From contig NW_027062665.1 in assembly GCF_032884065.1 (NCBI RefSeq), forward strand, positions 819,001 to 883,000: a stretch of 64,000 nt of DNA, written 5' to 3'. The translations under genes and the position numbers were made by a program. Source of the DNA: Artemia franciscana. Lineage: Eukaryota; Arthropoda; Branchiopoda; Anostraca; Artemiidae. Positions 11,023 to 22,879 of this stretch are shown here, piece after piece; the first letter of the stretch is position 1; the number at the start of each line of letters is the position of its first letter. Under the pieces are notes generated by a model. That model was not told the DNA's origin. It saw only the letters and a program-made list of their open reading frames with translations, and searched no databases.

Positions 11023-11723
11023 AAGGAGTGTCTACAGGGCACATATCGGCCCCAATGTCGTTGGATCTCAAAAATGAGGCGACGGCAGATCTTCCCGACA
11101 AACCTTTCCGGTGTGATTTCTGCAACAAAGGCTTTTCTCGCAAGGGCTACCTAACATCCCACATCACAAGAGTTCACAAGAAGAAAAGGAAGTTTGCATG
11201 CAATCTTTGCGACGCAAGATTTGTAACCTCGCCACACCTGAAACGTCATATAAAAACGCACACAGGAGAAAAGAGTTTTAAGTGTAGTGAATGTCAAAGA
11301 GCATTTGCTGTCAAAGAGAATTTATTAAGTCACATGACAATTCATACCCAAGAAAAGCGTCACGTGTGCATAATTTGCGATGCGAAATTCCTACGCAATA
11401 GGCATCTAAATCGTCATTTGGCGTTGCACAGAGGAGAAAAGAGCTTTATTTGCAATGTTTGTCAAAAACCCTTTGCTCACAGAGATAGTATGATTAGACA
11501 CATGAGAATTCATATATGTGAAAAGCGACATGTTTGTAATACGTGCGATGCACGTTTTCTAAAGCGTACTGCTTTAATGCGTCATATGAAGAGGCACACT
11601 GGTGAAAAATCTTATAAATGCGACTTGTGCCAAAGAGCATTTGCCCGTAAGGATACTCTAAGTGTACATATGAAATCCCACAAAAAATATGAACTTGATT
11701 TTGAAGATGTGCTGCAAAAATAG
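11023..11723 (+). CDS. C2H2 zinc-finger protein, 3' terminal exon with seven fingers
   Basis: Probable DNA-binding transcription factor acting in the nucleus. The exon is taken to start right after the acceptor AG (GTCTGTTTTCAG). Its first two bases finish a codon, so the intron is in phase 1. No in-frame ATG is needed and none lies close to the start. Counting from 11028, seven C2H2 fingers of C-x2-C-x12-H-x3/4-H type run from about residue 27 to 222: FRCDFC, FACNLC, FKCSEC, HVCIIC, FICNVC, HVCNTC and YKCDLC. Several linkers are close to TGEKS. The reading frame ends DFEDVLQK and a TAG. Upstream exons lie outside or are unrecognised. It is collinear finger by finger with the exon at 14148-14854, so the two arose by exon duplication. 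A candidate AATAAA is at 12449. The specific orthologue is unknown. Confidence 0.85.
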
Positions 11724-12490
11724 GTTGATCTTCATTCCTCCAGATTGAATCTTCTTTTTGGCAAAGAATTCTACTTTGTGTTTAAAAAAGTGTTATTTTC
11801 TTTTTGGGATCATTCGAATTTATTTAGAATACTTTAAATATTTCGTTTGCAGTGAAAAAACACATATTGGAAATAGAAACTAAGTGAAAAAATATTAACT
11901 AGTTACATATGGTGAACAACTTAGACTTCATACCACAGCACTATGATCCAGTCAAAGAGTCCAGATACTGGTAAAAATAGTTTTAGATAAACTTAAAAAA
12001 CTTCTGTGTCGATGTGTAAGGATACTTAAAGGCTATCTATGAAGTATGGTCTTCACACCTTCTTTCTTTCTTTCTTGTCACTGTTTTATTCTTTCTTTAT
12101 TGTCACTTTTTGTTCGACAAACTGAACACTTTTGACCTTTTGTTCGACTTTTGCTGTACGTTCAAAGCAACTGTAAAAAAAAAAACTCATTTATTGTGTA
12201 ATTTTTCCGGTATATTCAAAGATTTTTATTTATTCAGTCTATATGACAAGAACACGTTTTGTTAGTGGAGATCAAAGGAAGAATACCAAGTTGCTAGAGA
12301 AGCTGAAAAATATAATGCATGGAAAGTGATCCAAAGTCCCCAAGCACCGCAAAAAAATACCTTTTTGTGTTTTTGTGTTTTTGTGATTCTTCCTTCCCGC
12401 TCACCTTCAATGTGTACCTATTACAGTTTTCATGTCATGTTTAATTTTAATAAATAATGCTGTAATCCTGCTTTAGTAAACTGTATATAT
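11724..12490 (+). other. 3' flank of first zinc-finger exon
   Basis: AT-rich, with a TTTC-rich patch near 12060-12080. A candidate polyadenylation signal AATAAA lies at 12449-12454, about 0.7 kb past the stop. No further exon is recognised. Confidence 0.45.
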
Positions 12491-12873
12491 CTATAGGTCT
12501 ATATAAATTAACTTCTAATAGGGCTATTGAAATCTGTAGTTTTCTGCATATAAATTTTTGCTATTATAGGCCAAGGGTTGTTCTTTATAAGCCGATAGTG
12601 ATCGTAACTACCAGGACACTGATCGCTAAACTTTTTTCATATCGTAAGACACTACGAAAGTTTAGAGACAAGCCAAACAAGGTCTATAGGTCTATATAAT
12701 TCAACTTCTAATGGGGCTATTGAAATCTGTAGTTTTCAGTACATACATTTTTGCTATTATGGCCAAGGGTTGTTCTTTATAAGCCGATAGTGACCGTAAC
12801 TACCAGGACAGTGATCATTAAACTTTTTTTCAAATCGGAAGACACTATAAAAGTTTAGAGACAAGCCAAACAA
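12491..12873. repeat. Tandem duplication of a ~190-bp segment
   Basis: The segments 12491-12682 and 12684-12873 are direct repeats with scattered differences; both begin CTATAGGTCTATATAA and end AAGCCAAACAA. No coding content. Confidence 0.85.
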
Positions 12874-13504
12874 ATTTATTAAAAGCTATAAGTCTCAATC
12901 AGAATATCTTCAAAAAGAAGAAAAGCCTAAAAGCTAAGTGCCATCTTTAGGAAACAAACAATTGAAACAACAAATCAATGAATTTGGTTCATTTCCGTTG
13001 TGGGAGAGTTCGTGCTTTTCTAGGCAGCAGCAAACTCATGATCAGTAGTTCTTATTAGTATTCTTTTGTACATTCCCGGAAGGAAAAAATTTTATGGGAC
13101 AGAAAACTAAAAAAAGGGATAAAAATTTATAGTTTCTGGATCTTCAAATTATTTATTTTGTGGGTAATTTTCACCTTGTGCAGTATAAACATAATCAGTA
13201 AACTTCAGGTTTTGCCTAACAAGACAACTTAAAACTTCCGCTTCAGGAAAAAACTGCATGTTTTCCTGTATAGCTTTATTTCCAATTGACTGGCTGGAAC
13301 TCTGGACTTGCAATCCTATGTCTGTTGAGGCAGGTGTGTGACTCTTCATGTTTTTGGTTTAGGATGAGGGTCAGCATCGTGACTTTGTATGGTCAGTCTA
13401 GCTAAATCTAGCTCTTTATGAATTTTGGAAATGCAGAAATCCTGAGAAAAAAAAACACGGGAAGCATCGGATGAAGCCTCCATGCTAAAGGCAGTGAATC
13501 ATTC
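12874..13504. other. Presumed intron, weak minus-strand open frame
   Basis: A minus-strand ATG-initiated frame at 13149-13349 (66 codons, MKSHTPASTDIGLQVQ...) has non-repetitive composition, but it resembles nothing I know and has an in-frame stop just upstream. Otherwise there is nothing to note. Confidence 0.3.
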
Positions 13505-13618
13505 GATCAACACGTGTGCTACGAGGACCATTGTTCTGCATAGATCAACACGTGCGCTACGAGGACCATTGTTCTGCATAGATCAACACATGCGCTACGA
13601 GGACCATTCTTCTGCATG
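13505..13618. repeat. Three 38-bp tandem repeats
   Basis: Units start at 13505, 13543 and 13581 with GATCAACACGTGYGCTACGA and end TTCTGCATA. They differ by one to a few bases. There are no spacers, so it is a minisatellite. Each unit contains CACGTG or CACATG, an E-box-like hexamer. Confidence 0.9.
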
Positions 13619-14147
13619 CGAAAAGAGAAAATAAAGGTGTGTACATGTAAGGCAGTTTTAACTAAACTTGCAATTTCTGAAATACATGAGTTTAATTTCA
13701 CTGATTGCAAGGACTAAACAAAATATAAACAATGGCCATAAACTAAGTATAAACAAGGTAAAAAAAATTTAGTTTAGCCAGTGTTTTTTTTTTCTACTTT
13801 AGGCTGTCTTCTGCAAATTTGGGCAATTTTCTTTCCATAGTTTCATTTTATCTTTGGTGTATGAGAATAAAGTTATCAAAATCAAGTTACCACAAATAGT
13901 AGAATATCACGTAGAACAGTAGAATGTCACCTTAATTTTATTTATTTCCTTGATTCTGTTATGGACTAGCGATTGTATATATTTAGTTCGATTTTTCCTT
14001 TAAATTTTTCCTTTTATTTTTTATTTAGGCACGTTTTAAATTACCATTGTCGTATGCTATGTATGTCCATTTACATCTATTCTTCCTAAATACTTTAATA
14101 GTACCTTTGACCAACATTGATCATACTGACTTTTTTTTTGTTTTCAG
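13619..14147 (+). other. Presumed intron before second zinc-finger exon
   Basis: Non-coding AT-rich sequence ending in a T-rich tract and CAG at 14145-14147, a strong 3' splice site. Confidence 0.55.
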
Positions 14148-14854
14148 ATATAGGAGGGGTACCTGAAGAAAGTTTTGCCTCAGGGCAATTGGTAGTTAAA
14201 AACGACACGTTACTTACAGTTACTGCACTACCAGTATTTTCACAGAATACATTTAAATGTGAACTGTGTGATAAAGAATTTACCCATAGGAGCTATCTTG
14301 CATCCCATATGACAAAAATGCATAAGATAAAGGAACGAGCTGTCTGCAGTATATGCAACGCCCATTTTGCTCATCGTGGGCATCTGAATCGTCATCTAAA
14401 GACCCATACAGGTGAAAAGAGCTTCAAGTGTAACGTTTGTCAGAGAGCATTTGCTGTCAAAGAAAACCTTGATGCTCATATGACAATCCACACTCAAGAA
14501 AAGCGTCATATTTGTAACATCTGCAATGCGCGATTTTATCGTCATAAACATCTAAATCGCCATCTAGCAACGCATGCAGGAGATAATAATTTTTGTTGTG
14601 AAATGTGCAAGAAACGATTTGATTTCAGAGACAGTCTCTTAAGACACATGAGGATTCATACACGTGAAAAACAACACATCTGTGGCATCTGTGACGCACG
14701 CTTCTTGCGTCACACAACTTTAAGTCGTCATATGGTGGTTCACACTGGTGAGAAAAGCTATAAGTGTGATATTTGTGAAAAAACGTTTGCTCGTAAAGAT
14801 TACCTGAAAACACACATGAAATTCCACATTCCAAAAAGTGATGAATCTCCTTAG
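14148..14854 (+). CDS. C2H2 zinc-finger protein, second 3' terminal exon with seven fingers
   Basis: Probable nuclear DNA-binding factor, paralogous to the exon at 11023-11723. The exon begins after TTTTTTTTGTTTTCAG, and again the first two bases complete a split codon (phase 1). It then reads IGGVPEESFASGQLVV before the fingers. Seven C2H2 fingers follow: FKCELC, AVCSIC, FKCNVC, HICNIC, FCCEMC, HICGIC and YKCDIC. The alternating style and linkers (HTGEKS, HTQEKRH) match the first exon. It ends FHIPKSDESP then TAG at 14852-14854. AATAAA occurs at 15137. Shared acceptor phase and separate stops make these two good candidates for mutually exclusive alternative last exons of one transcription unit, as in BTB-zinc-finger genes. 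They could also be two separate tandem genes with short N-terminal exons. Confidence 0.85.
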
Positions 14855-15479
14855 GCTAAAAATGACTTAAAAGATCATTTTTTCGGGGATAATTGTTGAA
14901 TTTTATTGTGGATGGTTGGGTGGGTAGGGCAGGCAGGCTGAGCTGGGGGGGGGGGAGAATTCAAGAGTAATGGCGACTGAATTTGTTATTATTATTTTTC
15001 TTTTATTTTTTGTTTGTCTATTATTATTTTCAATTCAATTTTTTTTTATATTTCTTCATATCATTGGTTTTCTTAAATAGTTGAGCTGAGATTAAATAGT
15101 TGAGATAATAGGTAAATATAATCTAGGTAACTGAGTAATAAAATAGGTTTTATCCAGTGCGAAAGTGGTGTGTAATTTATTTATCTATTTGTGAATATGA
15201 AAATAACAAAAAAGCTTAAAACTTAAATATATGTAAACAAAAATGTGATGCAATTACTACCATCATATAGGCCTAGTGCTGCTCTGTAGAGCTCTACACC
15301 AGTGGTCCCAACCGATCTTAGGCAATGCCCCACCAAGACGCTTCTAAAATCTTCATGTGCCCCTCGTGGTATTGAAATTTAGGTATATATCCCTGAAGTA
15401 AGCTTAAATGTTTGTTAACATGGTATCTATTTTGGGCTTTCCTGTAGGCTGTTTTATATTGATGAAAATATTGTCTGAA
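14855..15479 (+). other. 3' flank of second zinc-finger exon
   Basis: T-rich, with a candidate AATAAA at 15137-15142. The stretch 15100-15220 (TTATCCAGTGCGAAAGTGGT... then TTTATTTATCTATTTGTGAA) has a diverged relative at about 19745-19820, so the flank itself belongs to a repeat or an old duplication. Confidence 0.4.
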
Positions 15480-15830
15480 TACAACCCATTTTCTAGGTTC
15501 TAATGCACCTGAACCCTCGTGCTGAACCCACTGAGCATCGTGCTACTAAACCTTCGTGCATCTGACCCCAGGTGCAAATGAACCCCCATGTTACTAAACC
15601 TCCGTGTAACTGAGTCCCCAAGCAAATGAACCCTCTTAGAACTGATCCCCTTTGCAAATGAACCTCATGCCGCTAAACCCCCACTTAACTGAACCTTCGT
15701 CAAGCTCATCCCTTGTTTAAATGAACCCTCGTGCAATTTAGCCCTCATGCAACTAAACTCCGTTTAATTGAGGCCTCGTGCACCTGTACCCTGTAACACT
15801 TAACTCTCAAGCAATTCAACCTTATTAAGG
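15480..15830. repeat. Degenerate short tandem repeat (AACTGAACCCTCGTGC-like)
   Basis: Roughly 16-18-bp units such as TGAACCCTCGTGC and AACTAAACCCCC are repeated with heavy divergence. The opposite-strand version occurs at 18940-19300 and another at 36130-36370. Confidence 0.65.
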
Positions 15831-17045
15831 GCTTTTCATGCCCAGGGCCCACACCCCACTTGAAGTTCATGGTTCCAGCAATAGCTGTACTTTAGTACAG
15901 AAAAAGCCCATAGTAGCCGACATCTTAAGGGCACAAAAAGAAAATTCATAAGAAGAACTTACCATAAATTCTGATTCGGGAATCATAAATATTATTTAAA
16001 TTAATGGAAAAAAGTTTTAAAAAAATTCTGGGAACTTATAAAATGAGCCGAAAACATAGACAAGTCTCCCTACTGATAGAACACAAGAATATTAGAAAGA
16101 GCTTTTTTTAAACGCTTCTTACAGTTACACACTTGTTTTAATTTCCTCATGACAACACAGTTATTAAATGCCTTATGGCACCAAAATCCAATTTCAATGT
16201 TATTACTGGGGTTAAAGGTTTGAAACCATTAAATAAATCTCCATGATCAAAAACCCCCATACTAGTGTTTAAAATCCCCCTTTTGAATACTTACCTACCC
16301 AGTCACCTTTGCAAGTAGAAGGCAAAAAAAAGTTTTGAAAAAAAAACACCAAGTGAAAAAAATTCATCCGAATACAAAGCTGATTCGTTAATGATAGAAG
16401 CTATTTATTTTCGTTTCTACTCTAAAGCTAGTTACTAAACAAAGTCTTGGTAATTGCTAAAAAGTGCTTGATACCCGAACGTGTTTTCTTTTTCTTTCTG
16501 TTTTTCCCCCGCACTAGCCGGTCACTGAAACACCGTATGCGCTGTAGAATCGATAACCTTCTGAGGTTGTCAGGATTATTGTTTTATTTTCCACCACCCC
16601 CAAAATGTTTGCATTTACTGGGGACAGGTTTTATTGTTTTATAATAGCATACTACACCCGGACTTAGCCAATAAAATACGATGGCTTCAGTATTCAAACC
16701 AGCTTACAAGTAGAATAATCGCTACTGTTACAATACTCTTTAAGAAGTTTATTTTTTGGAGACATTTTTGAGCCTATAAACCTTTGGTTTCCACCCAATA
16801 CCTATTCATTTTTTTCCAATTCTTTCTAAGTTTTGTGTATTCCTAGACTATGGACTACATCCAATTAAAATTTAACTCCAGTCAGAGTTAAAGCTAATCT
16901 TAGAGCTGAGGCCCAAGTTTAACGATCCTCCCTTCTTCCATTCGCGCATTAAAATAAAAAGTAGTATATTTGAAAATTTACGGGGAAAGAAATCAAAGTC
17001 TGGTTGTTGTTTAAACGGAAACTGGGTAAATTGAATCAAATAAAA
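15831..17045. other. Intergenic, nothing recognised
   Basis: AT-rich DNA with short G and C runs. No credible frame longer than about 60 codons and no RNA gene seen. Confidence 0.4.
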
Positions 17046-17049
17046 AAAC

Positions 17050-17316
17050 TAGTTTTTAGCTGAAAGTAAGGAGCGACATTAAAACTTAAAACGAACATAA
17101 ATTACTCCGTATATGAAATGGGTTTTCCCCTCCGCAATCCCTCGCTCTTTACGCTAAAGTTTTAAATTGTTTTAAACATTAGAATTGTGGCAAAGAGTCA
17201 AAATTTAGCGTAAAGAGCGAGGACCTGCGGAGGGGAAAACCCATTTCATATACGGAGTAATTTCTGTTCTTTTTAAGTTTTAATGTCGCTCCTTACTTTC
17301 AGCTAAAAAAACTAGT
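17050..17316. repeat. Foldback element, well-preserved copy
   Basis: The two arms are near-perfect reverse complements: AACTAGTTTTTAGCTGAAAG at the left and CTTTCAGCTAAAAAAACTAG at the right. Inside, ATATGAAATGGGTTTTCCCC faces GGGGAAAACCCATTTCATAT and the loop lies near 17165-17200. It adjoins the family A copy that follows. Confidence 0.85.
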
Positions 17317-18715
17317 TTTTTCTAATTTAATTTCTGAACGTTTTTGAATTAATGCATATTTGATTTGGGCTCTCCGCACATAAATTATTGAAATGAAATT
17401 TGCATACTAATTCTTGTTTTGGCTAAATGGCTTTCACTTAATTTTGATCAGACGATTTTGAGAAATAAGGGGTGAGGAAGGAGGCGTAGTTGCCCTCCAA
17501 TTTTTCGGTTACTTAAAAAGGTAACTAGAACTTTAAATTTTTAACGAAAATTTTTATTAGTAAAAAATATACATAACTTAAGAATTAACTTCAGTTTTAA
17601 AAAACTTAATCTTAAGTTTTGTCCCAACTCTTTAAGAATGACTCCGTAATCAGAAAGGCCGTAGAATAAGTAGTTGAAATTACTAAAAATACTTTAGCAT
17701 AAAAAGCGATGTATTTATCTCCTCCTAAATACCTCACTCTTTATGCTAAAGTATTTTTAGAAGTCCTCATATGCTTAATAATCTCTGTTCGTTTTAAGTT
17801 TTAATGCTAATCCTTACTTTCAATTGAAAAAACTTCTTCTTATGTTTATTTTTGGATTGTTTTTTTATAGTAATGCTAGAAAATCCTGCGCTCTTTTCAT
17901 TGAGTTTCTCTTCCCCCATGACATATTCCAAGGAAAGATCCTCCCACGTAGCTCCCTCCCCTCAGCCCAACCCCCCAAACCAAAAGAATCTGTACACAAG
18001 AACGTCTGAAAACGTCTGTGCACTTCCCAATAACCATTACTATATGTAAACACTGGTCAAAGTTTGTAACTTGTAGCCCCTCCCCCAGGGACTGTGGGGG
18101 GGTAAGTAATCCCCAACGACATTGTTATTACGGTTTTCGACTATGCGGAACAAAATGGCTATCTCAAAATTTTGATCCGTCGACTTTGGGGAAAAAATGA
18201 GCGTGGGAGAGGGCCTAGGTGCCCTCCAATTTTTTGGTCACTTAAAAAGGGCACTAGAACTTTTCATTTCCATTAGAATGAGCCCTCTTGCGACATTCTA
18301 GGACCACTTGGTCGATACGATGACCCCTGGGAAAAAAAAACAAATAAACACGCACCCGTGATCTGTTCTGGCAAAAAATACGAAATTCCACATTTTTGTA
18401 AATAGGAGCTTGAAATTTTTGCTATAGGGTTCTCTGATACACTGAATGCGATTGTGTGATTTTCGTTAAGGTTCTGTCTTTTAGGGGGTGTTTCCCCCTA
18501 TTTTCTAAAATAAGGTAAATTTTCTCAGGCTTTTAACTTTTGACGACAAAGACTAAATTTGATGAAACTTATACATTTAAAATCAGCATTAAAATTCGAT
18601 TCTTTTTATGTATTTTTTAGCATCAAAATTCTGATTTTTAGAGTTTCATTTACTATTGACCCGGGTCGCTCCTTACGACAGTTCGTTACCACGAACTGTT
18701 TGAAAGAGTAATTAT
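17317..18715 (-). repeat. Family A repeat, full inverted copy
   Basis: The order of segments is the reverse complement of 3125-4462, including the hairpin at about 17686-17763 and the terminal palindrome GTTCGTTACCACGAACTGTTT. Small indels break any shared frame; open frames here (for example 17824-18053) are chance frames repeated in other copies. Confidence 0.75.
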
Positions 18716-18939
18716 TAACTTTGCTATGCTCTGAAAGATGCGTTCTTGAAAGAAAAGAGTTTTCATTGGCTGCCGGTGACAGAAATTAGTTGCAACAGTC
18801 TCTGCCATTTTTTTTTTCTTGGGTATAAATCAGGTTAGCTTGTTCAAATGGGTAACATAAGATAGAAACTCCAAAAGAAGCATATTTAAAGGTTCTTATA
18901 AGTACTAGTTCAAACTCAATCTTAGGCCTTGTGCTGAGT

Positions 18940-19300
18940 TTAGTAAAACAAGTCTTAATTCAAGTATGGGTCAGTTACGTAAGGATGAAGTCAAAATAGT
19001 GTTACTTTAAACAGGGGTCCAATTGAAAGAGGGTTTAGTTAAATGGGGTTGAGCTGTGCCGAGTCTAACAAGGGGTCAGTTAAATAGGGTTGAATTGCAT
19101 GGGGCCGAATTAACCTTGGGTTCAGTTGCACGAGGGTTCAGTCGTATAGGGTTGAGTTTTAAAGGGGTCTGGTGGCACAGTAGGCTCATTTAAATAGGGT
19201 TGAGTTGCACTTGGGTCCAGTTAAAGGGGGATTCAATTGCATAAGGATTCAGTCAAATGAGGTGGAGTTGCACCTCATAGGGGAGTTGTACATGGTCTTA
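18940..19300. repeat. Degenerate GGGTTGAGTTGCA tandem repeat
   Basis: Units such as GGGTTGAGTTGCACGAGG and GGGTTCAGTTGCACGAGG are the complement of the repeat at 15480-15830. The two tracts are therefore inverted relative to each other around the 17-18 kb repeats. Confidence 0.6.
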
Positions 19301-21365
19301 GTTTTATTTGAAACTTAGTTGTAATGCATTTGAATATGACGCTATTCACATGAACAATTTTTTTTTAATTAAGTCTATAAAGTAAAGTCAGCCGAAAGTT
19401 GGACGTCCTGCCCATGACCCACCAAAATATTGCTATTCCCCACAGATGAGCTTGTGCCCTATGCTGGGAATCAAGGCTCTTCATTAAGGGAGCAGAAATC
19501 ATAAGAAAATTATTCAGGTTCTGTTTGTTTGATATTGTGAGATAATCGCAGGGGTACAGCCAGACATGTTAATAGGGAAAGAGTGAGCTTAAAAATCCTT
19601 CCTAGACCCCGGGGTAAGGGCTATAACTTATAAAAGTTTCCCATTGTTAATATGTAAGGTTTTGCGGAAATATAATCAAGGTAGTTGAATAAGTAAACTT
19701 TCATAATAAGGTTATTGAATAAGGTTATTGAATAAGGTTCAATAACCTAATTGAATAAGGTTTTCTCCTGCGCAAAAGCGTTGTTTAATTTATTTATTTA
19801 TTTGTGAATTTAAAAAAAAGTTAAAAAATTCATTCGATTGGAAATTGAAACTTCTATTTCTTTTTTAAGAGTCAATACTGGTCAAAGGTTAACCTGCATA
19901 AGTAACTATTATATTGTTATATTTTGGTATTTGTCTTGTAATATGGGATATCTCTGAAAGGCTCTTCTGACCTTGCCCCCCTCTCTCAATCCGTTGTAAT
20001 GAATGTCCTTTTAGACACTGATTTTGAATTGTCTTAGTGTATATGTCTAAGTTACAGGAAATGTATTTTTCGTATATGTGGTGCAATTATTGTCAGCTAT
20101 TTTGTTAGAATCTTACTTAAACTTTACCGAAGTCCTCTCTCTCTCCCTCCCCCCCCCCCTCTCTCTCTTTCCCTTTCCTCTTGCTTGTTCACATCGTGCA
20201 TAGCTTCTGTGGCTAGAAGGTTGCCACAGGACCACGCTTAATGTTTGAAATGTTGCATGTAGGACGACCAAATACAAGACTAACAGCCTCTTTTTGAAAG
20301 AGTATTTTTTTTTAAATGTTAGGAAAGACCAAAATGGTTAGAAGGTCCAAAAAGTAAACCTCGAGGGGTGACATAATAAGTACCAAAAGAATTTTTAATA
20401 TTTGTCATTGAAGCAGAGTGATGTCCTTGGGTTTGTGACTGTGGAAGACTGGGGATCGCTTCCGTCAATCACGTGCTTGATATTCCTCATGGGTGTTCCC
20501 AGTCTGTAGCAATTGGGTCAAAATTCATGATAAGTCGTGAGGGTGTTTGGTCGGACGGGCAAAGTAGATGACAATGTTTGGAAATGCCATCAATAATTTC
20601 TTAGACCACGCTAAAGAAAAGAAAACGCAAACGATAAAAATTCACATCCTAATAATGTCTAATATGAAAATATTTACAATTCCCATGTATTACCATGAAT
20701 ATTACCATGTTACCATATACAAATATTACCATGTAATAGCACCAAAACAAACATAAGTAGGGCGATGTAGGTTATCTCTCTAGTATTTAACAATGCAATG
20801 AAGCAACAGCAGGTTTACATTTGAGTTTTCACTTGATAATGAAATCTAGCAAAACAAAAAAAGTCTATTTATTTTAGAAAATGTTCATTCTCTAGGTTCG
20901 AAAGGCTTTAATTGAATATGGGGGAATTTTTTATTTACTTATTTACTTTAAAAATAAATAAGTTTTTTTAAACAAAAAATCAAACTGGAAAAAAAATTCT
21001 AAGTATTTTGGCTTCACATCTGAAAGCCTTTATTAACAGGAAAACTAAATTGAATTTTAGAAATATAAAAAACTGCAGGTTGAAATAGTCTATTTAAAAA
21101 AAATGCATGCACAATGTTAAAACAGATATAATTAAATATAGGTCAAGGAAACTTTGTTGCCTTGGATAAATTGCAAGAATCTTCTCGTTTGCTAATCTAG
21201 CCGAGACATGATTTTTGGCACTTATCGGTTATATAATAAACACTATAAAATTTCGACACAAGAAATTGGTCAAGTAACTCCTGTATACCAAACAATTAGC
21301 TTAGATCAGATGGGATAATAACCAATTAGTTTGCTTTGACTAGTAATAGAATATAGTGTCTTACC
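19301..21365. other. Intergenic, no gene recognised
   Basis: AT-rich DNA. Short reading frames occur on both strands (for example 19889-20086 and 20568-20756) but their composition is simple and I recognise none. A pyrimidine tract lies at 20133-20186. Confidence 0.4.
20133..20186. repeat. CT-rich simple sequence
   Basis: CTCTCTCTCCCTCCCCCCCCC followed by (CT)n and CCCTTTCC; a simple polypyrimidine tract. Confidence 0.85.
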
Positions 21366-21522
21366 ATGGATGTTGAAGTTAAGATTCGGGATTTACCAGG
21401 GACCGAAGAACAGGCAATTATATTTCTCCTGGAGGGGCCGTTGCCAAAAAAAAAAAAAAATCATCAATGGACACACTATGACTTTGTACTCCTATGAGAA
21501 GCTACATTGTTGGAAGTTGTAA
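21366..21522 (+). pseudogene. Fragment of ISXO2/IS1595-like transposase N-terminus
   Basis: An ATG at 21366 opens MDVEVKIRDLPGTEEQAII, then FLLEGPLPKK. After a 15-A run (about 21448-21462) a +1-shifted frame continues with NGHTMTLYSYEKLHCWKL and TAA at 21520-21522. The order RDL-x-x-TE-x-x-AI-x-FL, then NGH-x-M-x-L and W-x-C/L, is how ISXO2-like transposase proteins begin in arthropod genomes (a zinc-ribbon domain). Only this N-terminal part is present; no DDE/DDN catalytic domain follows. The call rests on my recall of the family pattern. Confidence 0.55.
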
Positions 21523-22575
21523 TTTCACGATTTTCTTAATAAAGTATTATGTTTTCATCATATTTTGTTTTATTTGATTAGCTTTATCTAAAGTTCACTT
21601 TTCGAGTGTTTATTAAATAACCGATAAGTATTCGTTTTTTTCCAAAGTCTATTTCATTTTGACCTATATTTGTTAGGTTCAAACTTTTTTGGGGCTGATT
21701 ATAAAAAATGTCATTACTTGAGGTTTTAACCGGTCTTTTAATTAAACTATTATAAATCGGATTCAGTCTATGCTCCCCTTCACCTCTATTTATACTAATC
21801 CCTCCTTTGGTATCATTTTACGCTTCTATTATTTCCCTGAAACACTGTAAAAGCCCAACACAATTATCAATTATTTATTTTTGTTATGAAATAGCATGCT
21901 ATGGAGCGGAAAACCAAACAAATGTTCTCTGACTGTTGAATTCATTATCAAATCAACACCCAATTGCAACCCAACTGTTGCTTTACTGCATTGTAATATA
22001 CCAGAGGGGCAACCTAAAATATACTACTTTGTTTTGGTGCCATTGCACAGTGAACGTTTTCGTATTGGAAATTATTAAGATTTATTTCTTTTTGTATCTA
22101 TGTTTTCCTCTGCTTTCTTTTCTTTATAGGTTAGACTTAGATTGTTTTTTTTTGTTTTTTTTGTCGAAAAAGGCTTCCGGTTTTGAAGCCGAAATATTGA
22201 GGCTTTTATTAATATTAATGAAAGAGGCTTTCCTGTTGTTTTCCGCTGTTAAATTTGGAATATTATACCCGTATTTTTATTTTTTTCATTTCTTTGTATT
22301 TGTTGGGAATGGTCCTTAATTGTTAAATGTTAATTTTGAAAATCTCTAAGACCACTATTCGCCTGCATCAAAAACAAAATAACATATTGCCGTCCAAAAC
22401 AAAACAACATCATATGGTAGTCAGATAACACCTCATTGAAATCCGAATCATATAATTATTTTCAATATAAATTATTGGAGGGTGAGAAGCAGAGTTCTTA
22501 GACTATTGAGATTGTGCATTTCTCAAAATCCTTTCGACCTAACCTCGACCCAACCCAAAATAAATCTGATCTTTC
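21523..22575. other. Intergenic, nothing recognised
   Basis: Includes a T-rich stretch (22080-22310) that leaves hydrophobic chance frames. I see no continuation of the transposase and no RNA gene. Confidence 0.4.
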
Positions 22576-22579
22576 ATCC

Positions 22580-22860
22580 CTTAGTTCTATGACTATCTAC
22601 CTTAGTTCTGCCCTTGGAATGATGTATGAACAGAAAGATGATAGACTTCTCTGTCAACAAGCGGAAATGCCATCATTTTTTATACAATCCTAAAAAGGGC
22701 TTATGCCAGATTTGCCTCTCACCCGGACTATCTGTCTTGGCTTTTTCTACAATTAGTCATGGTTTGATTTTTAACTAAAATCAAGTAGTTGCGGGCGTCA
22801 AGCCAAGAATAACTTTGGAAAAAGCCAAGACAGATAGTTTGGGTGAGAGGCAAATCTCAC
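22580..22860. repeat. Inverted-repeat element with 39-bp arms
   Basis: Arms at 22709-22747 and 22818-22856 pair at 37 of 39 positions (GATTTGCCTCTCACCCGGAC and onward). The preceding part (TATGACTATCTACCTTAGTT) is homologous to the sequence just 3' of the ankyrin/PHD copies at 38760, 47840 and 57370. Confidence 0.75.
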
Positions 22861-22879
22861 TATATAAATACTATTTTTT

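Noticed and set aside
13149..13349. 66-codon minus-strand frame as a gene
   Set aside because: Composition is plausible, but there is an in-frame stop just upstream, no recognisable domain and no splice context I can defend.
13505..13618. Possible CRISPR-like repeats
   Set aside because: Three 38-bp units without spacers in a eukaryotic intron; a plain minisatellite.
17824..18053. Frame with a hydrophobic start (MKKLLLMFIFGLFF) as a secreted protein
   Set aside because: It lies inside repeat family A; other copies of the same segment do not keep the frame.
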